This document shows positions 45,059-56,623 of a stretch of DNA of 64,000 nt, piece by piece. The notes beneath the pieces are model-generated. The model saw nothing but the letters and a program-made list of their open reading frames with translations, was not told the origin of the DNA and did no database searches. Position 1 is the stretch's first letter; each line of letters starts with the position of its first letter. Position numbers and translations under genes: made by a program. The DNA comes from Dyella sp. ASV21 (GTDB taxonomy: Bacteria > Pseudomonadota > Gammaproteobacteria > Xanthomonadales > Rhodanobacteraceae): the NCBI RefSeq assembly GCF_016428975.1, contig NZ_JAELTT010000013.1:23705-87704 (forward strand), read 5' to 3'.

Positions 45059-46459
45059 ATGCTGCCCGTCGTAGCCCTGGTCGGTCGTCCCAATGTCGGT
45101 AAATCGACCTTCTTCAATGCTCTGACGCGCAGCCGTGACGCCTTGGTGGCCGATATGCCGGGCGTCACCCGAGATCGCCACTACGGCGTGTGCCGCACCG
45201 GTGCACGTCCGTTCGTGGTGGTCGACACCGGCGGCCTGTCCGGTGTGGAAGAGGGCCTGGATGCGCTGACCGCGCAGCAGGTGCGCTTTGCCATCGAAGA
45301 GGCCAATGTGCTCGTGTTCGTGGTGGATGCCCGCGATGGCCTGCTGCCGCAGGATCGCACCATCCTCGACGAGCTGCGTCGCAGCGGTAAGCCGATCATC
45401 GCCGCGGTCAACAAGACCGATGGCCTGGATCTGCAGAATGCGATGGCGGAGTTCGCCGTCTTCGGCATCTCCAATACGCTGCCCATCGCCGCCGCGCACA
45501 ATCGTGGCAGCGAAGACGTGGTGGCGGCAGCGATCAACCTGCTGCCCGAAGACACGCACGAAGAGCTCGATCCGGCCGACGCGGATAGCATCCGTGTCGC
45601 CATCGTGGGTCGCCCCAATGCGGGCAAGTCCACCCTGATCAACCGCCTGCTGGGTGAAGACCGCCTGATCGTCTCCAGCGTGGCTGGCACTACCCGCGAC
45701 CCCATCAAGGTGTCGCTGGAGCGCGATGGTCGCAAGTACACCTTGATCGACACCGCGGGCGTGCGTCGCAAGGCGCGCGTGGAAGAAGCGGTGGAGAAGT
45801 TCAGCGTCATCAAGACGCTGCAGTCGATGGCCGCTGCCCAGGTGGTAGTGGTGATGATCGACGCGCGCGAGAATCTCGCCGACCAGGATCTCACCTTGAT
45901 CGGCCATGCGGTGGACGAAGGTCGCGCCCTGGTGATTGCCGTCAACAAGTGGGACGGCATGGACAGCTATCAGCGCGAGCAGTGCCAGAATGCCCTGGCA
46001 CGTCGTCTGCAGTTCGTCGATTGGGCCAAGACGGTTTTCATCTCCGCGTTGCATGGTTCGGGCCTGCGCGAGTTGATGAAGGCGATCGTGCGTGCGCACC
46101 ATGCGGCGACCAAGGAGCTCAGTTCGTCCGAGCTCACCCGCACCCTGGAGCGCGCGTACGAGGGCTATCAGCCGCCGCTGGTGCGTGGGCATGCGCCCAA
46201 GCTGCGTTTTGCCCATCCGGGCGGCACCAACCCGCCCACCATTGTCATCCACGGTAGCCGCACCAAGCACATCGCGCCGGCCTACCGGCGCTATCTGGAA
46301 AACTTCTTCCGCAAGCGCTATCGCCTGGAAGGCACGCCGGTTCGTATCGATTTCCGCGATGGCGAGAATCCGTTTGCGGGCAAGAAGAACGTGCTGACCG
46401 AAGGTCAGATGCGCAAGCGTCAGCGCATGATCCGCGAGATGAAAAAGCGCAAGCGCTGA
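45059..46459 (+). CDS. der: Ribosome biogenesis GTPase Der (EngA)
   Basis: A 466-residue tandem GTPase. Domain 1 has GRPNVGKST, DTGG and NKTD; domain 2 has GRPNAGKST, DTAG and NKWD; a KH-like domain ends in a basic tail (MRKRQRMIREMKKRKR). It acts in 50S subunit assembly. It lies 27 bp after bamB, completing the conserved block. Confidence 0.97.
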   Translation: MLPVVALVGRPNVGKSTFFNALTRSRDALVADMPGVTRDRHYGVCRTGARPFVVVDTGGLSGVEEGLDALTAQQVRFAIEEANVLVFVVDARDGLLPQDRTILDELRRSGKPIIAAVNKTDGLDLQNAMAEFAVFGISNTLPIAAAHNRGSEDVVAAAINLLPEDTHEELDPADADSIRVAIVGRPNAGKSTLINRLLGEDRLIVSSVAGTTRDPIKVSLERDGRKYTLIDTAGVRRKARVEEAVEKFSVIKTLQSMAAAQVVVVMIDARENLADQDLTLIGHAVDEGRALVIAVNKWDGMDSYQREQCQNALARRLQFVDWAKTVFISALHGSGLRELMKAIVRAHHAATKELSSSELTRTLERAYEGYQPPLVRGHAPKLRFAHPGGTNPPTIVIHGSRTKHIAPAYRRYLENFFRKRYRLEGTPVRIDFRDGENPFAGKKNVLTEGQMRKRQRMIREMKKRKR

Positions 46460-46584
46460 TTCGGGCGGGCGCTGGCCCGTCGCTCCAGTGGCGGGTTTCT
46501 CGTCGAATGCCTCGTCGGCGGTAGAGGGTGTCGGGCCGGCAAGTTCGGCGCGTACTTATTCAGAGCATGCTTAGGTTTTATGCT

Positions 46585-47760
46585 ATGGCCATGAGCACGC
46601 CCCCCGATCGCGAATCCTGGCTGGCTGCACTGCGCCAGCGCATCCCTGAGTTATCCCCGGCCGAAGCACTGTCGCGGCAGGCGCGTGGCGCCTTGCTGAT
46701 CGATGTGCGCGAGGATGGCGAGCGCGCCAGCGGTACGCCGCCGGGGGCGCTAGGCTTGTCGCGTGGATTCCTGGAGCTGCGTATCGAGCAGGTCGAGTCC
46801 GATCGCGAGCGCGAGGTGATTGCGCTTTGCGGCAGCGGTCAGCGCTCCTTGCTGGCCGCCGAGGCGCTGGAGCGCCTGGGGTATCGCTGGGTGTCGTCGG
46901 TCGCGGGCGGTTTCAATCGGTGGAAGGCCGAGGGCTTGCCGGTTGCGCTCGGTGCGTTGGATGCGGATGCCGCGGAGCGCTATGCCCGCCAGCTCCAGTT
47001 GCCCCAGGTAGGGGAGGCGGGGCAGGCGCGATTGGGCGAGGCGCGCATCGCCTTGCTCGGCGCCGGTGGATTGGGTGCGCCGGCCGCGCTCTATCTTGCC
47101 GCGGCGGGCGTGGGCCAGCTCACGCTCATCGACGACGACGTGGTGGAGCGCTCCAACCTGCATCGACAGGTGATCCACGCCGATGCGCGCGTGGGCATGC
47201 CCAAGACCGAATCGGCACGGCTCGCCCTGGCCGCGCTCAATCCGCGCGTACGGGTGAACGTGCGCAACGAGCGCCTGCAAGGCGACAACGTGGAACGCTT
47301 GCTGGCCGGTCACGATCTGGTGATCGATGGCGCGGACAATTTCCCCGCGCGCTACCTGGTCGCTGCCGCATCGCAGCGGCTGAAGCTGCCCATGGTCTAT
47401 GGGGCGGTGGAGCGTTTTACCGGGCAGGTCGCCGTGTTCGATCCGCGGCGTGTGGATTCGCCGTGCTATCGCTGCCTGTTCCCCGAGCCGCCATCGGCAG
47501 CCGAGGCGCCCAATTGCAGCGAGGCGGGCGTGCTGGGCGTGCTGCCCGGCATCGTGGGGCTGCTGCAGGCTACCGAGGCGCTCAAGCTGATCCTGGGCAT
47601 CGGCGAGCCATTGGTGGGGCGTCTGCTGGGTTTCGATGCCCTGGCGATGCGCTTTCGCGAAACACGTCTACCGCGCGATCCCGCGTGCCCCGGCTGCGGC
47701 GAGCATGCGGTTTTCCGTGGTTACGAGGATATCCAGCAGCTCTGCGCCATGGCAGGCTGA
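46585..47760 (+). CDS. moeB: Rhodanese-MoeB fusion: ubiquitin-like activating (adenylyltransferase) enzyme
   Basis: A 391-residue fusion. An N-terminal rhodanese domain (ALLIDVREDGERASG; active-site loop ALCGSGQRS with its cysteine) is followed by a ThiF/MoeB E1-like domain with the ATP loop LLGAGGLGAPAALYLAAAG, the RSNLHRQ signature, and zinc cysteines CYRC and CPGCG. It should adenylate and thiolate a MoaD/ThiS-type carrier C-terminus for molybdopterin, thiamine or thio-tRNA. The rhodanese is N-terminal, the reverse of the common MOCS3-like order. Start chosen at 46585; 46591 is equally possible. Confidence 0.88.
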   Translation: MAMSTPPDRESWLAALRQRIPELSPAEALSRQARGALLIDVREDGERASGTPPGALGLSRGFLELRIEQVESDREREVIALCGSGQRSLLAAEALERLGYRWVSSVAGGFNRWKAEGLPVALGALDADAAERYARQLQLPQVGEAGQARLGEARIALLGAGGLGAPAALYLAAAGVGQLTLIDDDVVERSNLHRQVIHADARVGMPKTESARLALAALNPRVRVNVRNERLQGDNVERLLAGHDLVIDGADNFPARYLVAAASQRLKLPMVYGAVERFTGQVAVFDPRRVDSPCYRCLFPEPPSAAEAPNCSEAGVLGVLPGIVGLLQATEALKLILGIGEPLVGRLLGFDALAMRFRETRLPRDPACPGCGEHAVFRGYEDIQQLCAMAG

Positions 47761-47818
47761 TCCGCTGACGGCCCGAGGCGGCAGGCCTGAAGGGTGGTGT
47801 CCAAGCGGCGCGAGCGAG

Positions 47819-48934
47819 TCAGAGATCGCCCGCGACCAGTGAGTAGATCGCCGCATCCATCGGTTGCCCACGCAATACCAGCCGGTGTCGCGCCACGCTT
47901 TCAAGCTGCGCCCCCACTTTCTCGGCAACGCGGCGACTGGCGAGGTTGTCCGCGATCACCACGATTTCCAGGCGCTGCAGCTCGGGCACCTGGAGCGCAT
48001 GCGCGGCCAGCAGGCGCGTGGCCGCGGAGGCGGCGCCCTCGCCCTGGCGGGACTGGCGAACCCAGTAGCCGAGGTTGGCCATGCGAAAGTCGTGCTGCCA
48101 GTGATTGATGCCGATGCTGCCGACCAGTCGATCTTCGCCATCCACGATGGCCAGGGCGCACTCGTCACCCACGCCTTGCCAGGCGAGACGCGTGCGCTCG
48201 ATCCAGTGGATGGCATCGTCAAGGCTATAGGCCGGCGTGCACCAGTCCAGCCAGCGGCCCACCGTATCGACCGACTCCAGCAGGGCCTCCTGTAGCGCTG
48301 GCGCGTCGGCGTGCTGATAGGCGCGCAGACGCCACGTGCCGTCGCCCAGTTCGGGGGCGGATAGAGGTGTGTCGCGGCCCGGCGGCAACAGGGAATACAC
48401 CGCCGCTGGCACCGGCTCGCCGCGCTCCACGATGCGGCTGGGGGAGATGCCGTCGAAATGGGCGCCTGTGCGCTCGGCGGTGCGCCGGCTGGGTTGGTTG
48501 TCCACCGCCACCACGATTTCGATGCGAGCCAGGCCAAGGGTGTCGAAGCCGAACCCGGCCATGGCCTTGATCGCTGCGCGGGCGATGCCCTTGCGCTGCT
48601 CGGACTGGCGGATCCAATAGCCGAGGTTGGCGTTGCGGCGATCGGCGTCGATCCGGTTGAGGCAGATGTCGCCCAGCAGCCGGTCAGTGTCGTCGTAGAT
48701 GCCAAAGGCGTACATGGAGCCTTGCGCCCACCCGGCCTGACACTGCGCGATGCGCGCCACGCAGTCTTCATGGCTCACGCCGTGCTGCAGGCGAGGAATC
48801 CAGCGTCCCGCCGTGTCGCCGGACTCATGGATCGCCTCGAACATGGCATGCGCCCGGGTGGGCTCCCAGGGGCGCAGGCGCAGCGTCGGGGTGGCAAGTT
48901 CCAGCGATTCGGGCAGTTGATTCAGTGCGGCCAT
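47819..48934 (-). CDS. Tandem GNAT acetyltransferase (two RimJ/RimL-like domains)
   Basis: A 371-residue protein made of two homologous GNAT domains. The first (about residues 15-185) has NLGYWIRQSEQRKGIARAA and IEIVVAVDNQPSRRTAERTG; the second (about 200-371) has NLGYWVRQSRQGEGAASAA and LEIVVIADNLASRRVAEKVG. The acetyl-CoA loop is better conserved in the first (Q-R-K-G-I-A) than in the second (Q-G-E-G-A-A). The substrate is unknown; relatives acetylate protein N-termini or small molecules. The start MAALNQLP at 48934 was chosen because upstream residues cross the folD promoter. Confidence 0.87.
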   Translation of the reverse strand: MAALNQLPESLELATPTLRLRPWEPTRAHAMFEAIHESGDTAGRWIPRLQHGVSHEDCVARIAQCQAGWAQGSMYAFGIYDDTDRLLGDICLNRIDADRRNANLGYWIRQSEQRKGIARAAIKAMAGFGFDTLGLARIEIVVAVDNQPSRRTAERTGAHFDGISPSRIVERGEPVPAAVYSLLPPGRDTPLSAPELGDGTWRLRAYQHADAPALQEALLESVDTVGRWLDWCTPAYSLDDAIHWIERTRLAWQGVGDECALAIVDGEDRLVGSIGINHWQHDFRMANLGYWVRQSRQGEGAASAATRLLAAHALQVPELQRLEIVVIADNLASRRVAEKVGAQLESVARHRLVLRGQPMDAAIYSLVAGDL

Positions 48935-48944
48935 ACAAACGGGT

Positions 48945-48973
48945 TTGTGTGTGCACGATGGAGCTCGGATAAT
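48945..48973 (+). promoter_or_regulatory. Promoter of folD
   Basis: TTGTGT (48945-48950) and GATAAT (48968-48973) with 17-bp spacing, 26 bases upstream of the folD start. Confidence 0.7.
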
Positions 48974-48999
48974 ACGTCTCTTTGCAGGCAGCCCAAACC

Positions 49000-49866
49000 A
49001 TGACCGCACGCATCCTCGACGGTAAACGCATCGCGCAGGAATTGATGGAGCGGATCGGCCGCCGCGTCGCCGAGCGCAAGGCCAAGGGCCAGGCGGAGCC
49101 GGGTCTTGCCGTGGTGCTGGTGGGTGACGACGCAGCCTCGTCGGTGTACGTGCGCAACAAGCGCAAAGCCTGCCACCAAGTGGGCTTTCGTTCGTTCGAT
49201 TTCGACCTGCCCAGCAGCACCACGCAGGAGGATCTCTTCGCCCTGATTGATCGCCTCAATGCCGATCCTGCCGTGCACGGCATCCTGGTGCAGTCGCCGC
49301 TGCCCGAGCACATCGACGAGGATGCCCTGGTCGATCGCATCGATCCGGCCAAGGACGTGGATGGTTTTCAGGCAGTGAACGTGGGTCGTCTGGCGCTACG
49401 TCGCTTTGGCCTGCGCCCGTGCACGCCACGCGGCGTGATGACCTTGCTGGGGCATACCGACCGTCCGGTGCGCGGCCAGCATGCCGTAGTGGTGGGCGTG
49501 TCCAATCACGTCGGGCGTCCGCTGGCGCTGGAGTTGCTGATCGCGGGCTGCACCACCACGTGTTGCCACAAGTTCACCCGCGACCTGGAGGGCTTTGTCC
49601 GGCAAGCCGATATCGTGATCGTGGCGGTCGGCAAGCCTGGCCTGGTCAAGGGCGAATGGATCAAGCCCGGCGCGGTGGTGATCGATGTGGGTATCAACCG
49701 CCTCGAGGATGGCCGCCTGGTCGGTGATGTGGCGTTCGACGCCGCCGCCGAGCGCGCCAGCTGGATCACGCCGGTGCCCGGTGGCGTGGGCCCGATGACC
49801 GTGGCAACGCTGCTGGAAAACACGCTGGAAGCGGCCGAGGCGCGCGCCCAGCTTCAGCACGGTTGA
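49000..49866 (+). CDS. folD: Bifunctional methylenetetrahydrofolate dehydrogenase / methenyltetrahydrofolate cyclohydrolase
   Basis: A 288-residue enzyme of one-carbon metabolism. The catalytic lysine lies in [26 protein letters not shown] and [11 protein letters not shown] are family signatures, and [18 protein letters not shown] is the NADP site (normally GRSxxVGxP; here V-S-N replaces R-S). The ATG at 49000 is preferred to a TTG 18 bases upstream. It is divergent from the GNAT gene. Confidence 0.96.
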   Translation: MTARILDGKRIAQELMERIGRRVAERKAKGQAEPGLAVVLVGDDAASSVYVRNKRKACHQVGFRSFDFDLPSSTTQEDLFALIDRLNADPAVHGILVQSPLPEHIDEDALVDRIDPAKDVDGFQAVNVGRLALRRFGLRPCTPRGVMTLLGHTDRPVRGQHAVVVGVSNHVGRPLALELLIAGCTTTCCHKFTRDLEGFVRQADIVIVAVGKPGLVKGEWIKPGAVVIDVGINRLEDGRLVGDVAFDAAAERASWITPVPGGVGPMTVATLLENTLEAAEARAQLQHG

Positions 49867-49923
49867 GCCGGCCTGCCGCCGGCGATCGTAGCGCCTGCGG
49901 CAACATACCGTTCATGCAGCGTG

Positions 49924-51436
<1,513 letters not shown>

Positions 51437-51500
51437 GGCTGGGGCGGGGGTGTTGCGAGCGTTGTCCGCCATGTCTCGCCGCTCCCCGCTCATGCTGAAT

Positions 51501-51586
51501 CGTCATTCCAGCGAAGGCTGGAATCCAGCGCCTTCGGTGCTGCGAAAAAAGTCGCTGGATCCCGGCCTGTGCCGGGATGACGGGCA
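51501..51586. repeat. Inverted pair of REP elements (BIME-like)
   Basis: CGTCATTCCAGC-GAAG-GCTGGAATCCAGCG (stem 51505-51524) and CGCTGGATCCCGGC-CTGT-GCCGGGATGACG (stem 51559-51578) are mirror-oriented copies of one element about 25 bp apart. They lie between guaB and guaA and probably affect mRNA stability or gyrase binding, as known for REPs. Confidence 0.85.
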
Positions 51587-51658
51587 TGAAGCTATTCGCA
51601 GGTCGGGGCGTTGCGACGTTCCGACCTTTCTCTTTTTCGAACTCTGACTTTCGCCGCC

Positions 51659-53239
51659 ATGACCGATATCCATAGCGACAAAATCCTTATCCTCGACTTC
51701 GGCGCGCAATACACGCAGCTGATCGCCCGTCGCGTGCGCGAGATTGGCGTGTACTGCGAAATCTGGGCGTGGGACCACGACCCCGCCGAGATCGCCGCCT
51801 TTGGCGCCAAGGGCATCATCCTGTCCGGTGGTCCGGAATCGACCACGCTGCCGGGCGCGCCCAAGGCGCCGCAGGAAGTGTTCGATTCGGGGCTGCCCAT
51901 CCTTGGCATCTGCTACGGCATGCAGACCCTGGCCGCCCAGTTGGGTGGCGCTACCGAGGCCGCCGATGCCCGCGAGTTCGGCCACGCCCAGGTGGATATC
52001 ACCGCGCAAAGCCGCCTGTTCGCCGGCCTGAGCGATCACGGCGATGCGCACCGCCTGGATGTGTGGATGAGCCACGGCGATCACGTCGCCAAGGCGCCGC
52101 CGGGCTTCACCATCACCGGTACCACCGACCGCATCCCGGTCGCCGTGATGGAGAACGAGGACAAGCGCTGGTACGGCGTGCAGTTCCATCCCGAAGTGAC
52201 GCACACCAGGCAGGGCACTGCGCTGCTGCAGCGTTTCGTCACGGAAATCTGTGGCTGCCAGACCCTATGGACCGCCGCGCACATCATCGAGGACCAGATC
52301 GCCCGCGTGCGTGAGCAGGTGGGCGACGATCATGTACTGCTGGGCCTCTCCGGTGGCGTGGATTCCTCCGTCGTGGCCGCGTTGCTGCATCGTGCCATCG
52401 GCAAGCAGCTCACCTGTGTGTTCGTTGACACCGGCCTGCTGCGCTGGAAGGAAGGCGACCAGGTGATGGCCACCATGGCCGAGCACATGGGCGTCAAGGT
52501 CATCCGCGTCAACGCGGCCGAGCGCTACTTCGCGGCACTGGAGGGCGTGGCCGACCCGGAGGCCAAGCGCAAGATCATCGGACGCCTGTTCGTGGAGATC
52601 TTCGACGAGGAATCCACCAAGGTCACCGCCGCCGGCCACGGTCAGGTCAAGTGGCTGGCACAGGGCACCATTTACCCCGACGTGATCGAGTCGGCCGGCA
52701 GCAAGACCGGCAAGGCCCATGTGATCAAGAGCCACCACAACGTGGGCGGCCTGCCCGAGCACATGAAGCTCAAGCTGGTCGAGCCGTTGCGTGAGCTGTT
52801 CAAGGACGAGGTGCGCCGCATCGGCGTGGAACTCGGCCTGCCGCGCGAGATGGTCTATCGCCATCCGTTCCCGGGCCCCGGCCTGGGCGTGCGCATCCTG
52901 GGCGAAGTGAAGCCCGAATACGCCGAACTGCTGGCCCGTGCCGACGCCATCTTCATCGAAGAGCTGCGCGCCTGGGATCTTTACGACAAGACCAGCCAGG
53001 CTTTCGCCGTGTTCCTGCCCGTGAAGTCGGTAGGCGTGGTGGGCGACGCGCGCGCCTATGAATGGGTGATCGCGCTGCGCGCGGTGGAGACCATCGACTT
53101 CATGACGGCGCATTGGGCGCACCTGCCGTATGACTTCCTCGGCAAGGTTTCCAATCGCATTATCAATGAGTTGCGTGGTGTTTCTCGCGTCGTTTATGAC
53201 ATAAGTGGCAAGCCACCCGCCACCATCGAGTGGGAGTGA
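51659..53239 (+). CDS. guaA: GMP synthase (glutamine-hydrolysing)
   Basis: A 526-residue enzyme aminating XMP to GMP. The class I amidotransferase domain (residues about 1-205) has the nucleophile in [12 protein letters not shown] and the partner H/E in VQFHPEVTH. The ATP-pyrophosphatase P-loop [12 protein letters not shown] follows, and the C-terminal dimerisation domain ends PATIEWE. The start [10 protein letters not shown] at 51659 was chosen; the frame extends 48 bases upstream without support. Confidence 0.98.
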   Translation: MTDIHSDKILILDFGAQYTQLIARRVREIGVYCEIWAWDHDPAEIAAFGAKGIILSGGPESTTLPGAPKAPQEVFDSGLPILGICYGMQTLAAQLGGATEAADAREFGHAQVDITAQSRLFAGLSDHGDAHRLDVWMSHGDHVAKAPPGFTITGTTDRIPVAVMENEDKRWYGVQFHPEVTHTRQGTALLQRFVTEICGCQTLWTAAHIIEDQIARVREQVGDDHVLLGLSGGVDSSVVAALLHRAIGKQLTCVFVDTGLLRWKEGDQVMATMAEHMGVKVIRVNAAERYFAALEGVADPEAKRKIIGRLFVEIFDEESTKVTAAGHGQVKWLAQGTIYPDVIESAGSKTGKAHVIKSHHNVGGLPEHMKLKLVEPLRELFKDEVRRIGVELGLPREMVYRHPFPGPGLGVRILGEVKPEYAELLARADAIFIEELRAWDLYDKTSQAFAVFLPVKSVGVVGDARAYEWVIALRAVETIDFMTAHWAHLPYDFLGKVSNRIINELRGVSRVVYDISGKPPATIEWE

Positions 53240-53260
53240 GTTTTCTCGCCGCCTGATCCG

Positions 53261-53308
53261 GCCCGAACTTCAAGAAGGTTTTCCAACCGATCGAAGTTCG
53301 GGCTTTTT
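53261..53308. terminator. Terminator of guaA
   Basis: GCCCGAACTTC / GAAGTTCGGGC, 11-bp perfect arms with a 21-nt loop, followed by TTTTTC, 21 bases after the guaA stop. It also lies just past the end of the convergent SDR gene. Confidence 0.85.
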
Positions 53309-53318
53309 CTTTTGGGGT

Positions 53319-54020
53319 TTACCAGGGCACGGTGTCGCCCCGGTAGTCGAGGAACCGCAGGCCGTGATGGCCGGCGTGGGCGGCGATCACATCGACCACG
53401 CGCGGGATGCTTTCCTCCACCGACAACACCGCTTCGGGCCCGCCCATGTCGGTACGCACCCAGCCCGGCGCCATCAGCAGCAGCGAACGCGTATCGCCCG
53501 CGTGGCGCGCCGCGAAGCAGCGCATCAGGGTATTCAAGGCGGCCTTGCTGGCCCGATAGGCCTCCCAGCCGCCGTCGACATTGCCGCTGACGCTGCCCAG
53601 TCCTGACGACATGGCGGCGATGCTGCCTGCGGCCGACACCAGCGGGGCCAGCGTCTCGACGACCCGCATCGGGCTGAGCGCGTTGGTCACCATGGTATCG
53701 ATGAAGGCATCGGTGCTGACCTCGCCAATCGGCTTCTCGGCCTCGATGGCTACCCCTGCATTGACGAACAGTAGATCAAGGCGTCGCCCGATCAGTCGTT
53801 GGTGCAATGCCTCCAGCTCCGCGGGCGAGTTGATGTCCAACTGCTCGATCTCCAGCCGTCCGCCGACCTTGGCGGCCAGCGCGTGGAGTTGACCGGGGTG
53901 GTGACCGCGAACCGTGGCGATGACCTGCCAGCCGCGTTTCAGGTACTCCTCGGCCAGTGCGAGGCCCAGGCCGCGCGACGCGCCGACGATCAGGGCGGTG
54001 GGTGTGGGGGCGGATGCCAT
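53319..54020 (-). CDS. SDR family oxidoreductase (CsgA-like short form)
   Basis: A 233-residue short-chain dehydrogenase. The N-terminal glycine motif is ALIVGASRGLGLALAEEY, NAG follows in LLFVNAGVAIEAE, and serine, tyrosine and lysine are in IAAMSSGLGS and EAYRASKAALNTL. ATG at 54020 is preceded by AGGAG. Length and the V-D-G-G-W-E-A-Y-R pattern resemble the C-factor/carbonyl-reductase group. The substrate is unknown. Confidence 0.88.
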   Translation of the reverse strand: MASAPTPTALIVGASRGLGLALAEEYLKRGWQVIATVRGHHPGQLHALAAKVGGRLEIEQLDINSPAELEALHQRLIGRRLDLLFVNAGVAIEAEKPIGEVSTDAFIDTMVTNALSPMRVVETLAPLVSAAGSIAAMSSGLGSVSGNVDGGWEAYRASKAALNTLMRCFAARHAGDTRSLLLMAPGWVRTDMGGPEAVLSVEESIPRVVDVIAAHAGHHGLRFLDYRGDTVPW

Positions 54021-54195
54021 GAGCTGCGTCTCCTGGGTTCGTTGCCATGCGTATGCAGCGCGCTGCGGAATGGTTGAATGGCGCCCATCCAGTGGAGTGA
54101 TGGCACCATCGATCAGGCGGATTTCAGCGCAACCGATGCACGCTCGCGGTGAATGCGGCGCACCGGGCGGGCCGTGGCGACGGGTTGGGCGATAG

Positions 54196-54714
<519 letters not shown>

Positions 54715-54715
54715 G

Positions 54716-54733
54716 GGTTGCATCGATGCAACC
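54716..54733. terminator. Perfect 18-bp palindrome between convergent genes
   Basis: GGTTGCATCGATGCAACC directly follows the tadA stop and lies 12 bases from the end of the CHAD gene. It can fold as a hairpin but lacks T runs. Confidence 0.45.
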
Positions 54734-54744
54734 GGCGAGCGTTG

Positions 54745-55671
54745 TCAATGCGCGCGGCTGCGCCAGTAGGGCTCAAGGTCGTCCAGCGCCGTCAGCGCAT
54801 GCATGGCCTGCTCGGCGGCGACGTAGCCGGTGCGCTTGCTCCAGCGTCGAAATGGCTTGGTGAGTCCCTGTGCGTGCTCGGTGGCAACGAGCTCGCCAAA
54901 CATGCGGCGCGCCATCATGCGATCGTGCGCCAGGCCAAGATGCGTTTGCAGCTCGGCCAATGGCTTCAGCCACGTGCTGGCAGTGTGCTTGGGGAAGGCG
55001 TGTTGATACAGCTCGATGCTGTAGCGCAGTTTCTTGGCGGCGCTGCGCAAGCGATGCAGGCGCTTCTGTCCGCCATCGAGTTTCTCCGCGCGCTTTTTAA
55101 GCGTGACGTAACGCTGCTCGATGGCGGCCGCGGCGGCCTTGCGGACAGCCTTGTCGCTGGGCGGCTCCAGGGTATCCACCCAGCGGCGCCACGCCCGCAA
55201 GGGCACCACCAGGCTGTGTTTGCGCAAAGCAGCCATGGCTTGCCGATGTGCGCGTTGTTGTTGCTCGAGCAGGTGCTGCTGGACGGCGCCGTGATCGTTG
55301 CGTTTGCTGCCTGCCTGGTTGATGAAACCAGGCAGCGTCTCCTGCACCAGGATGTCCAGGTCGCGGCATGAGCCGGTGGCTTCGCGACAGTGGCGTAGAT
55401 AATCCAGTACATCACCCAGGTCGTCGTCGGAAAGCGTGGCGATGTCTTTCAGCGTTGCCGTGACGCGGCGCAGACTCACGCGCCAGGCGTGCAGCAGCTT
55501 GGCATCGTAGGGGCCGTCGAGCAGGCGTTTGCGCGCATCGCTCGCCTTGGACAGGTAACCCTCCACCGTGCGACACAGTTCTTCAAATGCCGACTTGCCC
55601 GCTGGTCGAGGCTTGACGCGCGGCTCAGCGATGCGTGGTGTCGCGACCTGATGCTGCAACCTGGCACTCAT
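54745..55671 (-). CDS. CHAD domain-containing protein
   Basis: A 308-residue helical protein with the conserved histidines and basic residues of CHAD domains: LLHAWRVSLRRVTATLKD near residue 60 and LHRLRSAAKKLRYSIELYQ near 215. CHAD domains bind polyphosphate. No CYTH domain is attached. It is upstream of no obvious operon partner; the sirtuin gene further upstream is on the same strand, 76 bp away. Confidence 0.88.
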   Translation of the reverse strand: MSARLQHQVATPRIAEPRVKPRPAGKSAFEELCRTVEGYLSKASDARKRLLDGPYDAKLLHAWRVSLRRVTATLKDIATLSDDDLGDVLDYLRHCREATGSCRDLDILVQETLPGFINQAGSKRNDHGAVQQHLLEQQQRAHRQAMAALRKHSLVVPLRAWRRWVDTLEPPSDKAVRKAAAAAIEQRYVTLKKRAEKLDGGQKRLHRLRSAAKKLRYSIELYQHAFPKHTASTWLKPLAELQTHLGLAHDRMMARRMFGELVATEHAQGLTKPFRRWSKRTGYVAAEQAMHALTALDDLEPYWRSRAH

Positions 55672-55747
55672 GGGATGGTTACCAAACGTCCGGGATGGCT
55701 ACTGTGCATCAAATTGTGACAACGCGCGAGCGGCGCACTGCCGCGCT

Positions 55748-56623
55748 TCAGGTGATGAATGCCAGGGCGTTGGCGCAGGATTGTTCGATCTTCAGGGTGA
55801 GCAGGGGGTCGGCACGTGTCCGGCCCAGGTTGACTGCGGCCACCGGCTTGCCATCGCGTGCGGCGGCCGCCACAAAGCGATAGCCGGAGAACACCATCAA
55901 CGAAGAGCCGACCACCAAGACACCCTCCGACTCGTTCAGTGACGTGATGGCAGCGTCAACCCGGTCGCGCGGAACGTTCTCACCGAAAAACACCACGTCG
56001 GGCTTCATGATGCCGCCACAGGCGGGGCATGGAGGTACGTCGAAGCGGGTGAAATCGCGCGCGTCCAGATCCGCGTCGCCATCGGGCGCATCACCGGCGT
56101 CCAGTTCGGCCCACGCCGGGTTGCGCTGCACGAGTTGCTGCTGAAAGCTGTCGCGTGGCAGGCGCAAGCTGCACGCCATGCAGCGCACTTCGTTCAGGCG
56201 ACCGTGCAGGTCGATCACGCGCTGCTGGCCCGCGGCCTGGTGCAGGCCGTCTACGTTCTGGGTGAGCAGGGTGACGATATGCCCGCGTTGCTCCAGCCGT
56301 GCCAGTGCGTGGTGGGTGGCATTGGGGTGCGCGCGACCGAAACGGCGCCAGCCCACCAGGCTGCGTGCCCAGTAGCGCTGGCGGGTATGCCGGTCGCCCA
56401 TAAAGGCCTGGTAGGTCACGGGCTGGGCCCGTTTCCAGCCACCATCCGTGTCGCGATAGTCCGGGATGCCCGAATCGGTGCTACAGCCCGCGCCCGTGAG
56501 CACAAAGAGGCGCGGATGCGCCTGGATAAAGTCGCGCAGACGCGCCTGGTCCTGCGCCAGCGAGTACCTGACTGCATCGCCCGCATCAGCGGCGAGCGCG
56601 GTGGTGGTTTCAGGCGGCCGCAC
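55748..56623 (-). CDS. NAD-dependent protein deacylase, SIR2 family
   Basis: A 291-residue sirtuin. The NAD site is FVLTGAGCSTDSGIPDYRD, the active-site region LLTQNVDGLHQAAG with the catalytic histidine in VIDLHGRLNEV, and the zinc cysteines are in RCMAC and PPCPACGG. VVFFGENVPRD is typical. It removes acyl groups from lysines. Its start lies inside the end of the HAD gene (14-bp overlap), so the two are coupled. Confidence 0.94.
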   Translation of the reverse strand: MRPPETTTALAADAGDAVRYSLAQDQARLRDFIQAHPRLFVLTGAGCSTDSGIPDYRDTDGGWKRAQPVTYQAFMGDRHTRQRYWARSLVGWRRFGRAHPNATHHALARLEQRGHIVTLLTQNVDGLHQAAGQQRVIDLHGRLNEVRCMACSLRLPRDSFQQQLVQRNPAWAELDAGDAPDGDADLDARDFTRFDVPPCPACGGIMKPDVVFFGENVPRDRVDAAITSLNESEGVLVVGSSLMVFSGYRFVAAAARDGKPVAAVNLGRTRADPLLTLKIEQSCANALAFIT

